From NCBI GenBank assembly GCA_004151065.3, contig NWUY0300053050.1, forward strand, positions 8,334-25,622: a stretch of DNA of 17,289 nt, read 5' to 3'. The notes under the pieces are model-generated. The model was given only the letters and a program-made list of their open reading frames with translations. It did not search any database and was not told the origin of the DNA. Below, one piece after another: positions 8,547 to 17,034 of this stretch; position 1 is the stretch's first letter, and each line of letters opens with the position of its first letter. This stretch comes from Larix sibirica. Taxonomy: Eukaryota; Streptophyta; Pinopsida; Pinales; Pinaceae. The position numbers and the translations under genes are program-made.

Positions 8547-9752
8547 TTTATACCTGCTTCTTTCATTCATGCAACATGTGGGTACCCGCTTCTTTCCTTT
8601 ATGAAAGGCATGGGAACTCATAGGTTTCATTAAGGAAACCCATGGGTATCTCTTGGAAAATTAGAAAACACTTATTAAACAAGAAATTACTACCCAATTT
8701 TGAATTTCTATACAAGTTGGGGTTTGGGGACCTCAATATTAGGGATTTTTCTTTGGTTTTCATTGTTTTTTCATTGACTATTGCAATTTTTAAAAAATGG
8801 TTCATTTAGGAATCTCTTAGGTGGTTTGATGCATTGGAAGTGATTGCATTTATAGGAAAAAATTAATTTTCTTTCATTAGCATGAGCTCATGCAAATAAA
8901 AATGAATTACTTCTCTTGGTATGAAAAATTGTAATGTATTTAGGGTTTGAAAATGTTTACTTGGTTTTGGTACTTTTCATAAGTTTTTTTTCAATTCAAT
9001 AATATTTTTCAAGTTTAAATTAGTGTTTCCATTTACAAACTTTCTCTTTTCATATCTTTTTCATTTGACAACGCCATATTTTTCTCACTTTTGCATCCCT
9101 TGGTGTAAAAAAAAACATTAAAAGCAATGATTAATAAAATGAATTAGACATGTTTTTATTTGATAGAAAACCTACGATAGTCTAGGTTGTAGGGCCTTGG
9201 TATAGATTTGTAGAGTCAATGCTCCAAGGTCATGAAAACTAAAACTAGGAACTAATTAAAAGTAAAAATCCATTAGTAACAAAAAGCATTTGTCGCGAAA
9301 GCATACTTCACAGGTGCATCAAGCACAAGGTCAATCCAGGAAATCATAGATATTGCCTCCTCTTGCTTGTCTAGTGGCCTATGGGTGTACATGAGATTTG
9401 GTATATTTGGCAAGTCCTCATGGTGGTAGATTTGGAAATTCCTTGGGGTGACATTATTTCTCCATGTTTAAGGTCTAGGACCAAGGCCTACTGTCCCTAC
9501 CCATAGGTAGACACCTAACCCATGATTGTTTTTCCCATTCGCCTTTTGCAAATTGGTGACTATAGTGGTATTTCCTAGGTTTTCATATATGTGGATAGAA
9601 GTGGGAAGTACTTATGGTACCTGAGACAGGTGGATACGATTAATCTCAACTCCCCTAGAGGGTGCCCATCTACTTATGTGTACTTGGCCCTTAGGTGATT
9701 GTTGAATGAGAGTTACCATAACTATATCTCACACCTTTGCAAGTTAGACTTG
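8547..9752. repeat. Array unit 1 (X1-Y1)
   Basis: This is the first unit of about 1.2 kb and the most diverged one. Inside X the motif TACC(C/T)GCTTCTTTC occurs twice about 32 bp apart around ATGCAACATGTGGG. The minus-strand frame spanning the X/Y boundary reads SWIDLVLDAPVKYAFATNAF, close to the frame in unit 2. Nothing in it identifies a family. Confidence 0.75.
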
Positions 9753-10962
9753 TTTCCTTATACCCGCTTCTTTCATGCATGCAACATGTGGGTACCCGCT
9801 TCTTTCCTTCATGTAAAGCGTGGGAACTCACGGGTTCCATTAAGGAAACGCATGGGTATCTCCTGGAAAATGAGAAAGCACTTATTAAACAAGAAATTAC
9901 TACCCAGTTTTGACTTTCTAAACAAATTTGGGGTTTGGGGACCTCGGTATTAAGGATTTTTCTTTGGTTTTCATTGTTTTTCCATTGACTATTACAATTT
10001 TTAAAAAATGGTTCATTTAGGAATCTCTTAGGCAGTTTGATGCATTGGAAGTGATTTCATTTGAATGAAGATATTAAATTGATTTCACTAGTATGCTCTC
10101 ATGAAAAAAAAATAAAATTACTTCTCTTGGTATGAAACGTTGCATTGTATTTAGGGTTTGAAAAAGTTTACCTGGGTTTGGTACTTTTCATAAGTCTTTT
10201 CAATTTAGTAAAACTTTTCAAGTTTAAAGTAGTGTTTCCATTTATAAAATTTCTCTTTTCGTATCTTTTTCAATTGATAATGCCATATCTTTCTCACTTT
10301 TGCATCCCTCTGAGTAAAAAACAACCACTAAAAGCAACGATTAATAAAATGAACTAGGCGTGTTTTTCTTTGATAGGAAACTTACAATAGTCTAGGTTGT
10401 ACGGCCTTGGAATATATTTGTAGAGTCAATTCTCCAAGGTCATGAAAACTAAAACTGGGAATTACTAAAAAGTAAAATCCATTAGTAACAAAAAGCATTT
10501 GTCGAGAATTCATACTTCACATGTGCATCAAGCACAAGGTCAATCCAGGAAAGCATAGAGATTACCCCCTCTTGCTTGTCTAGTGGCCTATGTGCGCACA
10601 TGATATTTGGTATATTTGGCAAGTCCTCATGGTGGTAGGAATGGAAATTCCTTGGGGTGAAACTATTTCTCCATAGTTTTGGGTCTAGGACCAAGGCCTA
10701 CTTTCCTTGCCCATAGGTAGACACCTGACCCATGATTGTTTTTCCCATCCACCTTTTGCAAATTGGTGACTATAGCGGGTTTTCCTAGATTTTCACATAA
10801 ATGGTTAGAAGTGGGAAGTACTTATGGTACATGAAACATGTGTAGAAGATTCACCTGAACTCCCCTGGAGGGTGCCCATCTACACATGGGTACTTGGCCC
10901 TTAGGTGATTGTTGAATGAGAGTTACCATAACTATATCTCAGACATTTGCAAGTTAGACTTG
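9753..10962. repeat. Array unit 2 (X2-Y2)
   Basis: This second unit is 1210 bp downstream of the first. A plus-strand frame at 9699-9953 and a minus-strand frame at 10482-10694 are open, but both are short. The minus frame shares its first 46 residues almost exactly with the frame at 10954-11307, then diverges because X follows Y here instead of Z. Confidence 0.75.
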
Positions 10963-11307
10963 GGCTGTTATCATCCAAAAATGACTTTTGAAATGCCTTC
11001 TTTTGAAATCTTTACTAGTTGGAATCGGGATGTAATCACCCCAGAATGGATTTTCGAAGATTGTGCTTTCTTGGTTGAATGTTAGAGAGTCTTTTATAGG
11101 CGTGTGTTGATTGTAATTTTTTGAACCCATAAAAGGGCTTAGAGTTTTTATTTCATCAAAATTAAAACTCGAGATTACCCCCTCTTGCTTGTCTAGTGGC
11201 CTATGTGCGTACATGATATTTGGTATATTTGGCAAGTCCTCATGGTGGTAGGAATGGAAAGTCCTTGGGGTGAAACTATTTCTCCATAGTTTTGGGTCTA
11301 GGACCAA
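10954..11307 (-). CDS. Chimeric 117-codon open frame across a Y/Z duplication junction
   Basis: I do not recognise this protein. The frame opens MVLDPKLWRNSFTPR in module Y3, runs to DKQEGVIS, and crosses the Z1/Y3 junction at 11170/11171. It then continues in Z1 with FDEIKTLSPFMG, DSLTFNQEST, WGDYIPIPTSKDFK and HFKSHFWMITAQV before a stop. In the unit to its left the same Y peptide continues into X and a different tail, so this fusion was made by the 613-bp tandem duplication. It is rich in charged and aromatic residues, with no signal peptide, membrane segment or zinc motif. It has no supporting promoter. The frame may be a relic of an unknown element or gene rather than an expressed product. 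Confidence 0.3.
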   Translation of the reverse strand: MVLDPKLWRNSFTPRTFHSYHHEDLPNIPNIMYAHRPLDKQEGVISSFNFDEIKTLSPFMGSKNYNQHTPIKDSLTFNQESTIFENPFWGDYIPIPTSKDFKRRHFKSHFWMITAQV

Positions 11308-11542
11308 GGCCTACTTTCCTTGCCCATAGGTAGACACCTGACCCATGATTGTTTTTCCCATCCACCTTTTGTAAATTGGTGACTATAGTGGTTTTTCCTA
11401 GGTTTTCACATATGTGGTTAGAAGAGGGAAGTACATAGGGTACATGAAACAGGTGTATAAGATTCACCTCAACTCCCCTGGAGGGTGCCCATCTACACAT
11501 GGGTACTTGGCCCTTAGGTGATTGTTGAATGAAAGTTACCAT
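11276..11542 (-). pseudogene. Unassigned conserved frame in module Y3
   Basis: This 88-codon frame starts MVTFIQQSPKGQVPMCRW and includes NLGKTTIVTNLQKV and GSGVYLWARKVGLGP. It ends where the frame switches to that of the neighbouring chimeric ORF (MVLDPKLW...). It is in the same frame as the Z2 frame at 11567-11809, from which two stops separate it. Together Z-Y looks like one old coding region read leftward with stops and a frameshift. No family is recognised; GKTT resembles a fragment of a P-loop but lacks the GxxxxGK context. Confidence 0.35.
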
Positions 11543-11566
11543 AACTATATCTCAGACATTTGCAAG

Positions 11567-11809
11567 TTAGACTTGGGCTGTTATCATCCAAAAATGACTT
11601 TTGAAATGCCTTCCTTTGAAATCTTTACTAGTTGGACTCGGGATGTAATCACCCCATAATGGCTTTTCAAAGAGTGTGCTTTCTTGGTTGAATGTTAGAG
11701 AGTCTTTTATAGGCATGTGTTGATTGTAATTTTTTGTACCCATAAAAGGGCTTAGAGTTTTTATTTCATCAAAATCAAAAGTTATGGCTGATGCTCGTAG
11801 AAGTACCAA
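11567..11809 (-). pseudogene. Unassigned conserved frame in module Z2
   Basis: This 80-codon frame reads FDFDEIKTLSPFMG, DSLTFNQEST, WGDYIPSPTSKDFK and HFKSHFWMITAQV. It is the second copy of the Z peptide in the chimeric frame at 10954-11307, with about seven replacements. The first residues (MVLLRASA) lie outside the repeat, on the complement of the start of element D, and are probably not part of the original protein. Function unknown. Confidence 0.35.
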
Positions 11810-13215
11810 CTAGGGGACCCCTTTGAAAGGGGACCCTTGCACTTTTTCTTTGTTTGGAAATGTTGGTGCCCCTTTGATGGCTACTTTGAATATTCCTAGA
11901 TTTACCATGGGGTTGTCAACTTGGTTTTTTCTAGCTCGAATGTATAAAATTCTCTTGATGCTTCCCAAGTAAGCACCAACCCTTTGTTTTCTCTAGAAGT
12001 TAAATTAGTTCCTTCTTCTTCTACTTTATTTGGTGAAAGTGTTCCACCTAGCTTGATTAGTAGCCAAAATTCTAATAGGAATAATAAAAGGAAGGACATG
12101 AAGAATAATTGAAGGCAAGGGGAAAATCCACCAACCAATGCAAATCATGCTGGAGGAAATTCCCCATCCACTGCAAGTTATGTTAGAGACAATATTTCAC
12201 TGGCCAATGTAAGTCATGTTGGGCCTAAGCAACTTTTATTCCAATGCAAGTAGTGTTCATGGCATTGATACCGTTGAAAAACCTGGATGAATAAGATGCA
12301 AGCCTAAATTTCCTTCTAAGAGTTGCAAAGGAGACCATCTTACTCATCTATGCCTTGGAGGTGCAAAGGTAGTGCTCCTTTCGTCAAGGATATTCGGCTC
12401 CTGAACGACTACAATTATTCATTCATTCTTTCCTACTCTTTCTTCGTGGATGAAGTGATCAAGTCTATGCAATCTTCACTCAAACCCACTATTACCTTAA
12501 AGAGTGATGTGACCTCCGAAATTTTTTTCTTTACTGATAGTTCAAAACCTTTTACACAAGAGGGCGTTCCATTTACTTTGAGTGTGCTCTCTCCAAGCTC
12601 TAGGATCATTTCCTTTGATTGGAATAGTCTAGCTGAGCCTCACCTTTCCTCTTATACACCCTTCCAAATAAGGGTTGAATTTAATAAATTCATTCACGGT
12701 TCATTGAGTTTTTGTGGATGAAGAAGCCTTTAATAGTATTTTATCTTCATATGCTTGGAAAGGTTTGGGTTCTCCCAACCTAGTTTTAGTTGTTAGTCAA
12801 TTGCTAGCTTTTGATAGAAGTCTTAGTAAACCTTGGTAATTCTTCTGCAATTACCTATTTCATTAGGTGGGAAGATTTATTTAGTCAACTTTATAGTTAT
12901 GGAAGTCCCATTGGACATTAATATACTCCTTGTGCATGGTTATGTATATGCTCTGAATGTCGTGGTGTTTACATTATTTCATGTGTTACATTTTCCTCAC
13001 AATGAAAGCATTGTCACTATCGATCAGCTTGAATTTGGTGATCCTTGTCCTTGTTTGAATTTAAACTAGGTTTCTCCTTTGTTTGTTTCAAGTGTTTTGG
13101 TACACACTACCTTGCCATGAGTGAATTACATGGCCTTATATCCCATGTGTTCAATTTCTACTAGGAAGGAGTCGTTGCATTCATGCTCACCTTCTTGGGA
13201 CATGGTCTCAAAAAT
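11783..13215 (+). pseudogene. Gag-protease relic of a plus-strand Ty3/gypsy element (D)
   Basis: This is a capsid and protease polyprotein fragment running rightward. Blocks in order are ADARRSTN and GNVGAPLMATLNIPR (11783-11910), STNPLFSLEV and SVPPSLISSQNSN (about 11972-12080), and a spacer NHAGGNSPSTASYV (12140-12190). A knuckle follows at about 12295-12350, CKPKFPSKSCKGDHLTHLC, whose first zinc Cys is Ser. Then come DIRLLNDYNYSFIL, SFDWNSLAEPHLSSYTPFQI and the protease from about 12710. The protease active site is VDEEAFNSILSS: Asp (12717-12719) is kept, but the following Gly of the family is Glu. LPISLGGK and LEFGDPCP lie further on. Frameshifts near 11970, 12360, 12715 and 12833, plus stops, kill it. 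It is cut at 13215 by the chromovirus LTR. Confidence 0.72.
11818..11832. other. 7-bp perfect inverted repeat
   Basis: CCCCTTTGAAAGGGG is a 7-bp palindrome with a one-base centre, inside the gag relic of element D and overlapping a direct repeat of GGGGACCC. It may be chance; no T run follows, so it is not a terminator. Confidence 0.3.
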
Positions 13216-13486
13216 TGTTATGAATCAATAACCCTGGATAGCATAAAATAGAAGGAAAAGTAGCTCCACACCTTGAGAATAATAAAAAAATCAATGAATA
13301 ATAAGCATGTTCAAGGGGGAAAACTCCTTTCACGATATACCCAACGTCGAGACAATATGAGATGACTATACAAATGAATCTCCTTTATTATAAATAGAAT
13401 ATGAAGTAATCATGATGTAACCTACCACTAAGTCGATCTAGCCATAACTAATATACTAATAATGAATGATGGTCAGGGACTTAACA
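13216..13486 (-). repeat. 3' LTR of chromovirus copy B2
   Basis: This 271-bp LTR begins TGTTAAGTCCC on the minus strand and ends GATTCATAACA. It aligns along its length with the LTR at 5232-5499, including AATGAATCTCCTTTATTATA and ATGATGTAACCTACCACTAA, with scattered differences. A polypurine tract lies just upstream in element orientation, marking it as the 3' LTR. Its outer edge interrupts the protease-region reading frame of element D after MVSKI. Confidence 0.85.
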
Positions 13487-14565
13487 TGTCGCCCCTCTTT
13501 CAAAAATGTTTTCCCTTAAAGCTTGTAATTGAGGGTGTTTCTTCATGACTTGCACATTTCCCCATGTAGATTCATCTTGAGGCATACTCTTCCACTTGAT
13601 TAGGTACTCCATAATGGTTCTATTATGAAGAGATAGAGAACACAGATTAATCCCTTTTATGGTTCAAGAATCAACTTCCCTTCTTCATCTAATTCTAGAA
13701 GTTCCATTTGCATTGGCATAATTTGTCCCAAAACCTTTTCCAGGAAAGATAGATGAAAAAAATTATGAATGAAAGAAGAATGCAAATCTAACTCATAAGT
13801 TGCTTCTCCAATCTCGTGAAGAATCATGCAAGGTCCATAAAATTTTGGAGCTAGTTTTTTATTCTTCCCTTTGTTTGAGAATATATTGCTTTCAAGGTTA
13901 TAGTCTCAAAAGTACCCAATCACCCTCCTCAAATTGTCGTTCACTTTCTATTTGTTATTTCATCCCATTCTATGCCATTTGAAGGTTTTATTTAAGAACT
14001 TGCAATTTTTTTGTGTCTTTTCCATATGTGAGTCTATTGCCTATACATTGGAATGGTCCCACAAAAAAAAATTACACTAGGAGTTAGATAACCATAAAGA
14101 GCTTCAAATGGAGACATCTTACCATATGTGTGATAGGTGGTCATATCCCACTATTATGCTAAAGGAAGCAACTTGACCCATTGAGATTGCTTGTCTGGAG
14201 AATAGAAACGAAGTTAACCCTCTAAACATTTGCTAACTATATGTGTTTTTCCATCTATTTGTGGATGATATGTTGAACTCATAGCGAGTGTTGTTCCCCT
14301 CAGATATTCTATTACTCTTTCCAAAAGTTTCTTGTGAATTTTGGATCTATGTCACTTACTATTACTTTAGGAAATCCATGAATTCTATGAATTTCCTCCA
14401 TGAACACTTCCCTCACTTGGCTTGCAATATATGTACTTTGAATTCCACAAAAAGGTGCATATTTTGTGAGTCTATACACAACCTCAAAAATGGTATCATT
14501 ACCTTTTGATTTTGGTTAACCTGTAATGAAGTTCATTTATATCTCTTCCCATCTTCCCATATATG
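13481..14565 (-). pseudogene. Integrase and chromodomain (Pol C-terminus), copy B2, disrupted
   Basis: Integrase inserts the cDNA, and a C-terminal chromodomain steers it to chromatin marks in chromoviruses. Visible blocks are EVFMEEIHRIHGFPKVIVSD and DPKFTRNFWKE (about 14405-14310), which keep the second catalytic Asp of the DDE core. Then come SSTYHPQIDGKTHIVSK (about 14280-14230), where the family has Glu after DGQT but this copy has His, so catalysis is lost, and KMSPFEALYGYLTPS (about 14120-14075). The stretch 13630-14070 is decayed. The chromodomain (13622-13500) is open and reads TIMEYLIKWKSMPQDESTWG then KKHPQLQALREN. The stop codon TAA (13481-13483) lies within the LTR. The zinc-binding N-terminal domain of integrase and all of RT are missing. 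Confidence 0.78.
13487..13501 (-). other. Polypurine tract of copy B2
   Basis: The minus strand reads GAAAGAGGGGCGACA immediately before the LTR start TGTTAA. Purine-rich DNA here is the plus-strand primer of LTR elements. It also codes for the last residues of the chromodomain ORF. Confidence 0.65.
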
Positions 14566-15060
14566 AGAGTTGATGATGTGAGAGGGTGGATATTTTAACC
14601 ATCTAATCTCATATTGAATTCCTTCCAATTCAAATCTCATGAATAATTCATTATATTTTTTAGGAATCACACCCAAGGTTCTCAACCACTGAATCCCTAT
14701 AACAACATCTACTCCCCCAATGGGAATGGCATACATGGGTTTGACAAATTGTAGTATCGCTTACTAAGTTTGATGTTATCGCCTTTCCCGCCACAATCAA
14801 TACTTCCCCCATTAGCAACCAATACTTGAAAATGTGTCACTAGATACACAAAACAATTGAGGTGCTATGCTAATATTTTATCAACGAAGTTAAATGTACT
14901 ACCTGAATTATGAGTAATATGACCATTTTCTTCTTAATGTATCTACAACATTGAGGGTTTGAGGTGCTGACACACCTACCAATGCATGAACTGATATTTT
15001 ACACCTGTCTAGATCTATGTTGTGCAAAATTTCTACATCTTTTCCTTATTGTTTTTGGTT
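14566..15060 (-). pseudogene. Aspartic protease of copy B2, disrupted
   Basis: This retropepsin relic is matched block by block to 1280-1823. The active site reads NSGSTFNFVDKILA (about 14915-14870), with Asn in place of the catalytic Asp, whereas copy A keeps the Asp and lost the Gly. Then come VTHFQVLVANGGSIDCGGKG (about 14848-14785) and MYAIPIGGVDVVIGIQWLRT (14736-14680), followed by MRFELEGIQYEIRWLKYPPS. A single-base frame change separates the halves. Beyond about 14566 the similarity to copy A stops and integrase sequence begins. Confidence 0.74.
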
Positions 15061-15179
15061 GACAACTTCTTCTTCACTGCAATATGAGTATGTATAATCA
15101 TCCAAGTTGCAGGAGCATGTAAATGGGTGATTAGAAGATCCCTATTTTTGTGGATGCCTCTACTTCCTCCTCATCACTA

Positions 15180-15841
15180 TTCTCGAAGTGAACAATTTTG
15201 TTTCTTGACATTTACGCCCTTTTGATCATTTGTTATTAGAATGAAAACATAGTCCTTTTACTCTTCTTTCATCCATTTCCTTTTGTGTTATTTGATACGG
15301 TTGAGATAATGTTGCCTAATGAGGCACAATTTTATCGCTACTTCCTACATACGTTCCAATGGTAAAATTTTATGTAGCCCTATTCTTGGCTTGAATATGA
15401 TGAACATATTGCATAACTTCCATAACATTTTCATCCACCCAACTTCCAACAGATGTAGGTTACTTATGTTATCCAACATCATGGACAATACCTGAAATTT
15501 TGAATTATAATCTTCAACATCACCTAAGTGCTCAATTCTTATGAATTGTCTAAAGTAATTTTATTCCTAAACTTTACAATATTGTGCTTCTAGGTGTCTT
15601 GTAAATAGACGCCAAGTACGATGATTAAAAGGAGGATTCCTTTAACTATCCATTAATAGCATTGACAGGGTTTTGTCTCAAAATACAAAGTCACCAAGGA
15701 AATCCTTTTCATATAATCCATAATAGCATGCACTTCAAAGTATTTCTATGTTTGGTTCACCCATGTAAAGACACGTTCCATCCAACTTTATTAATTCAAC
15801 CATGGGGAAGTGAATAGTACCATTAGGAATCCATCGCTAGT
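15180..15841 (-). pseudogene. Gag middle and zinc-knuckle part of copy B2, disrupted
   Basis: The gag core FNHRTWRLFTRHLEA (about 15640-15595) is uninterrupted here, showing the site where copy A carries its 1.4-kb insertion. HLGDVEDYNSKFQVL follows. The knuckle at about 15290-15215 reads MDERRVKGLCFHSNNK, a stop, then SKGRKCQE. It keeps the first and last Cys, while the second Cys is Ser and the His is Arg. That is the complementary pattern to copy A. An acidic run follows. The gag N-terminal part is cut off at 15841 by the LTR of element E. Confidence 0.68.
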
Positions 15842-16146
15842 TGATATGACCCAAGGGGGGGATATATGGGGATACAAGTATATTTAATATGGTTGTTTTG
15901 ATGAAGGGACCTCATGTGCAATGAGTGGATATGTATATATAAAGGTAATTTAATCATTGTCGAGGGACATGTGAACTAATTATAGGAATGTCTTGGGGTA
16001 TTTGGAGGATTATCTCCTATTATTTAAGGAGTTATTGTGTAACTTATCTTTCTTATCTATATTGGATTTGTGTTCCATTTTTACATTATTGTACATGGTG
16101 TGTACTTTTCTCTCTAATGATAATTTTAAGGATTTGGTTCATAACA
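15842..16146 (+). repeat. LTR of element E
   Basis: It starts TGATATGACCC just where similarity of copy B2 gag to copy A ends, and stops GGTTCATAACA two bases before the PBS. TGATAT/ATAACA are near-inverted termini. A TATA box (TATATATAAAGG) lies at 15934-15945. CTAGT at 15837-15841 would be the target duplication; its partner is not visible. Confidence 0.68.
15934..15945 (+). promoter_or_regulatory. TATA box in LTR of element E
   Basis: TATATATAAAGG lies about 90 bp into the LTR on the plus strand, matching the orientation of the PBS. Confidence 0.5.
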
Positions 16147-16148
16147 TA

Positions 16149-16160
16149 TGGTATTAGAGC
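16149..16160 (+). other. Primer-binding site of element E
   Basis: TGGTATTAGAGC, one mismatch from the initiator tRNA-Met complement and identical to the PBS of copy A, lies two bases after the LTR end. Confidence 0.82.
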
Positions 16161-16740
16161 TCGGATGATTCCAAAATGAGTCATCTTGGAATTTTCACTA
16201 TAACTTTTTTGCGGGAAATTTTTCAAACATCAAAACTTAGAGGGGCCTCAGTTGACATAGCGAAATATACGTGGTATGAATTTCAGGTCATGATTCACTA
16301 TAGGTTTGGAGTTATACTATGTGGAAGTTAGGGTTTTTCACTAGTTCAAAAACTAGTCTCAAATAGGTATTTTGGGTAAAATTATTATATCTAAAGCTTG
16401 AGATACAAATTGAATGAGACTTATTGCATCTAAAAGAATATGGACCATAGTGTTTGTGGTATGAGTTTTAGAATCATATATAGAAAATTGGACACTTGGC
16501 ATGCCATACACTTTCGTTATACTAAAAGGGACAAAAACAAAAAGTTTTGGGGAGATCAATATAACTCTCTCTTGGAACATAAAAAATTATTGAAACCTAT
16601 GGCATTGCAAAGAAGACATATAATGATAATACATGATGGAATTTTAGACTCATAGGGGCTGAAACTATAAAGCTACCTCAGTTGGAAGGTCAACGAGAAA
16701 ACTGTCTCCAAATTAGGGTTTTAAAAGGTATGTTATTTTG
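16161..16740 (+). other. 5' leader of element E, homologous to leader of copy A
   Basis: No gene is seen; short frames on both strands are chance. Blocks TTCCAAAATGAGT, AAACTAGTCTCAAATA, GGGTAAAATTAT, AAAAGGGACAAAAA, AAGAAGACATAT, CTACCTCAG and GGTTTTAAAAGGTATGT follow in the same order as in copy A. An additional inverted repeat ATTCCAA/TTGGAAT surrounds TGAGTCA at about 16168-16192. Confidence 0.7.
16340..16357. promoter_or_regulatory. ACTAGT-6-ACTAGT hairpin in the leader of element E
   Basis: ACTAGT TCAAAA ACTAGT. Both arms match the hairpin of copy A at 5116-5133, with the six loop bases changed but the spacing kept. The function is inferred, not shown. Confidence 0.45.
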
Positions 16741-17034
16741 AAATTTGCACAACCTTTGACTAGAAGGTCCAACTTAGGTGACTCAATAATAATATGTTGG
16801 AAAGAGGGAACACATAATGATATCTTGGAAAAACATATATAATTTTTTGATACTATTTTCAATATATTGGGGTTAGAATTTGAGGGTTTCTGTTGAAACC
16901 TCAATTAAGAATCAATGGTAATACGTACATCTAATGTAGAAGAAGATAAATATGAGATCAATATTATGGAATTATTTGAGCTATTAAAAAAGTAGTTATT
17001 ATAAAAATATACTGTTGAATCATGTCAATACTTT
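16741..17034. other. No recognisable gene; presumed interior of element E
   Basis: This is AT-rich sequence after the leader, where gag would begin. I see a short Glu/Lys-rich plus-strand stretch near 16935-16995 but no gag motif. Confidence 0.35.

Larger units (their letters stand above)
8547..11780. repeat. Modular tandem array X-Y-X-Y-Z-Y-Z
   Basis: The sequence from about 8547 recurs at offset 1210 (for example the TACC(C/T)GCTTCTTTC block at 8551 and 9761, and AAGTTAGACTTG at 9741 and 10951). A third partial repeat follows at offset 613 (AAGTTAGACTTG at 11564, GAGATTACCCCCTC at 10558 and 11171). Approximate modules are X1 8547-9345, Y1 9346-9752, X2 9753-10557, Y2 10558-10962, Z1 10963-11170, Y3 11171-11575 and Z2 11576-11780. 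By eye, Z1/Z2 and Y2/Y3 are about 95% alike, and X1/X2 clearly less. I recognise no transposon termini at the module edges. Confidence 0.85.
13216..15841 (-). mobile_element. Chromovirus copy B2, RT/RNase H-deleted, inserted in element D
   Basis: Read on the minus strand from right to left: gag (about 15841-15180), protease (about 14990-14566), then directly integrase (about 14565-14180), chromodomain (13622-13500), polypurine tract and 3' LTR (13216-13486). The 5' LTR, leader and gag start are not here, because element E interrupts gag at 15842; they may continue past the right end. The 5 bp left of the LTR (AAAAT, 13211-13215) would be the target duplication in element D. Confidence 0.8.

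Noticed and set aside
11428-11440. P-loop ATPase in module Y3 (GKTT)
   Set aside because: Only GKTT is present, without the preceding Gly and spacing of a Walker A motif and without a Walker B.
12323-12721. 132-codon plus-strand frame as an intact small protein
   Set aside because: It is the longest frame, but it is one piece of the gag-protease relic of element D. Its first codons are in another frame than the zinc knuckle, and it ends at a frameshift before the protease.
14288-14509. 73-codon plus-strand frame
   Set aside because: It is antisense to the integrase core of copy B2, which has clear motifs.
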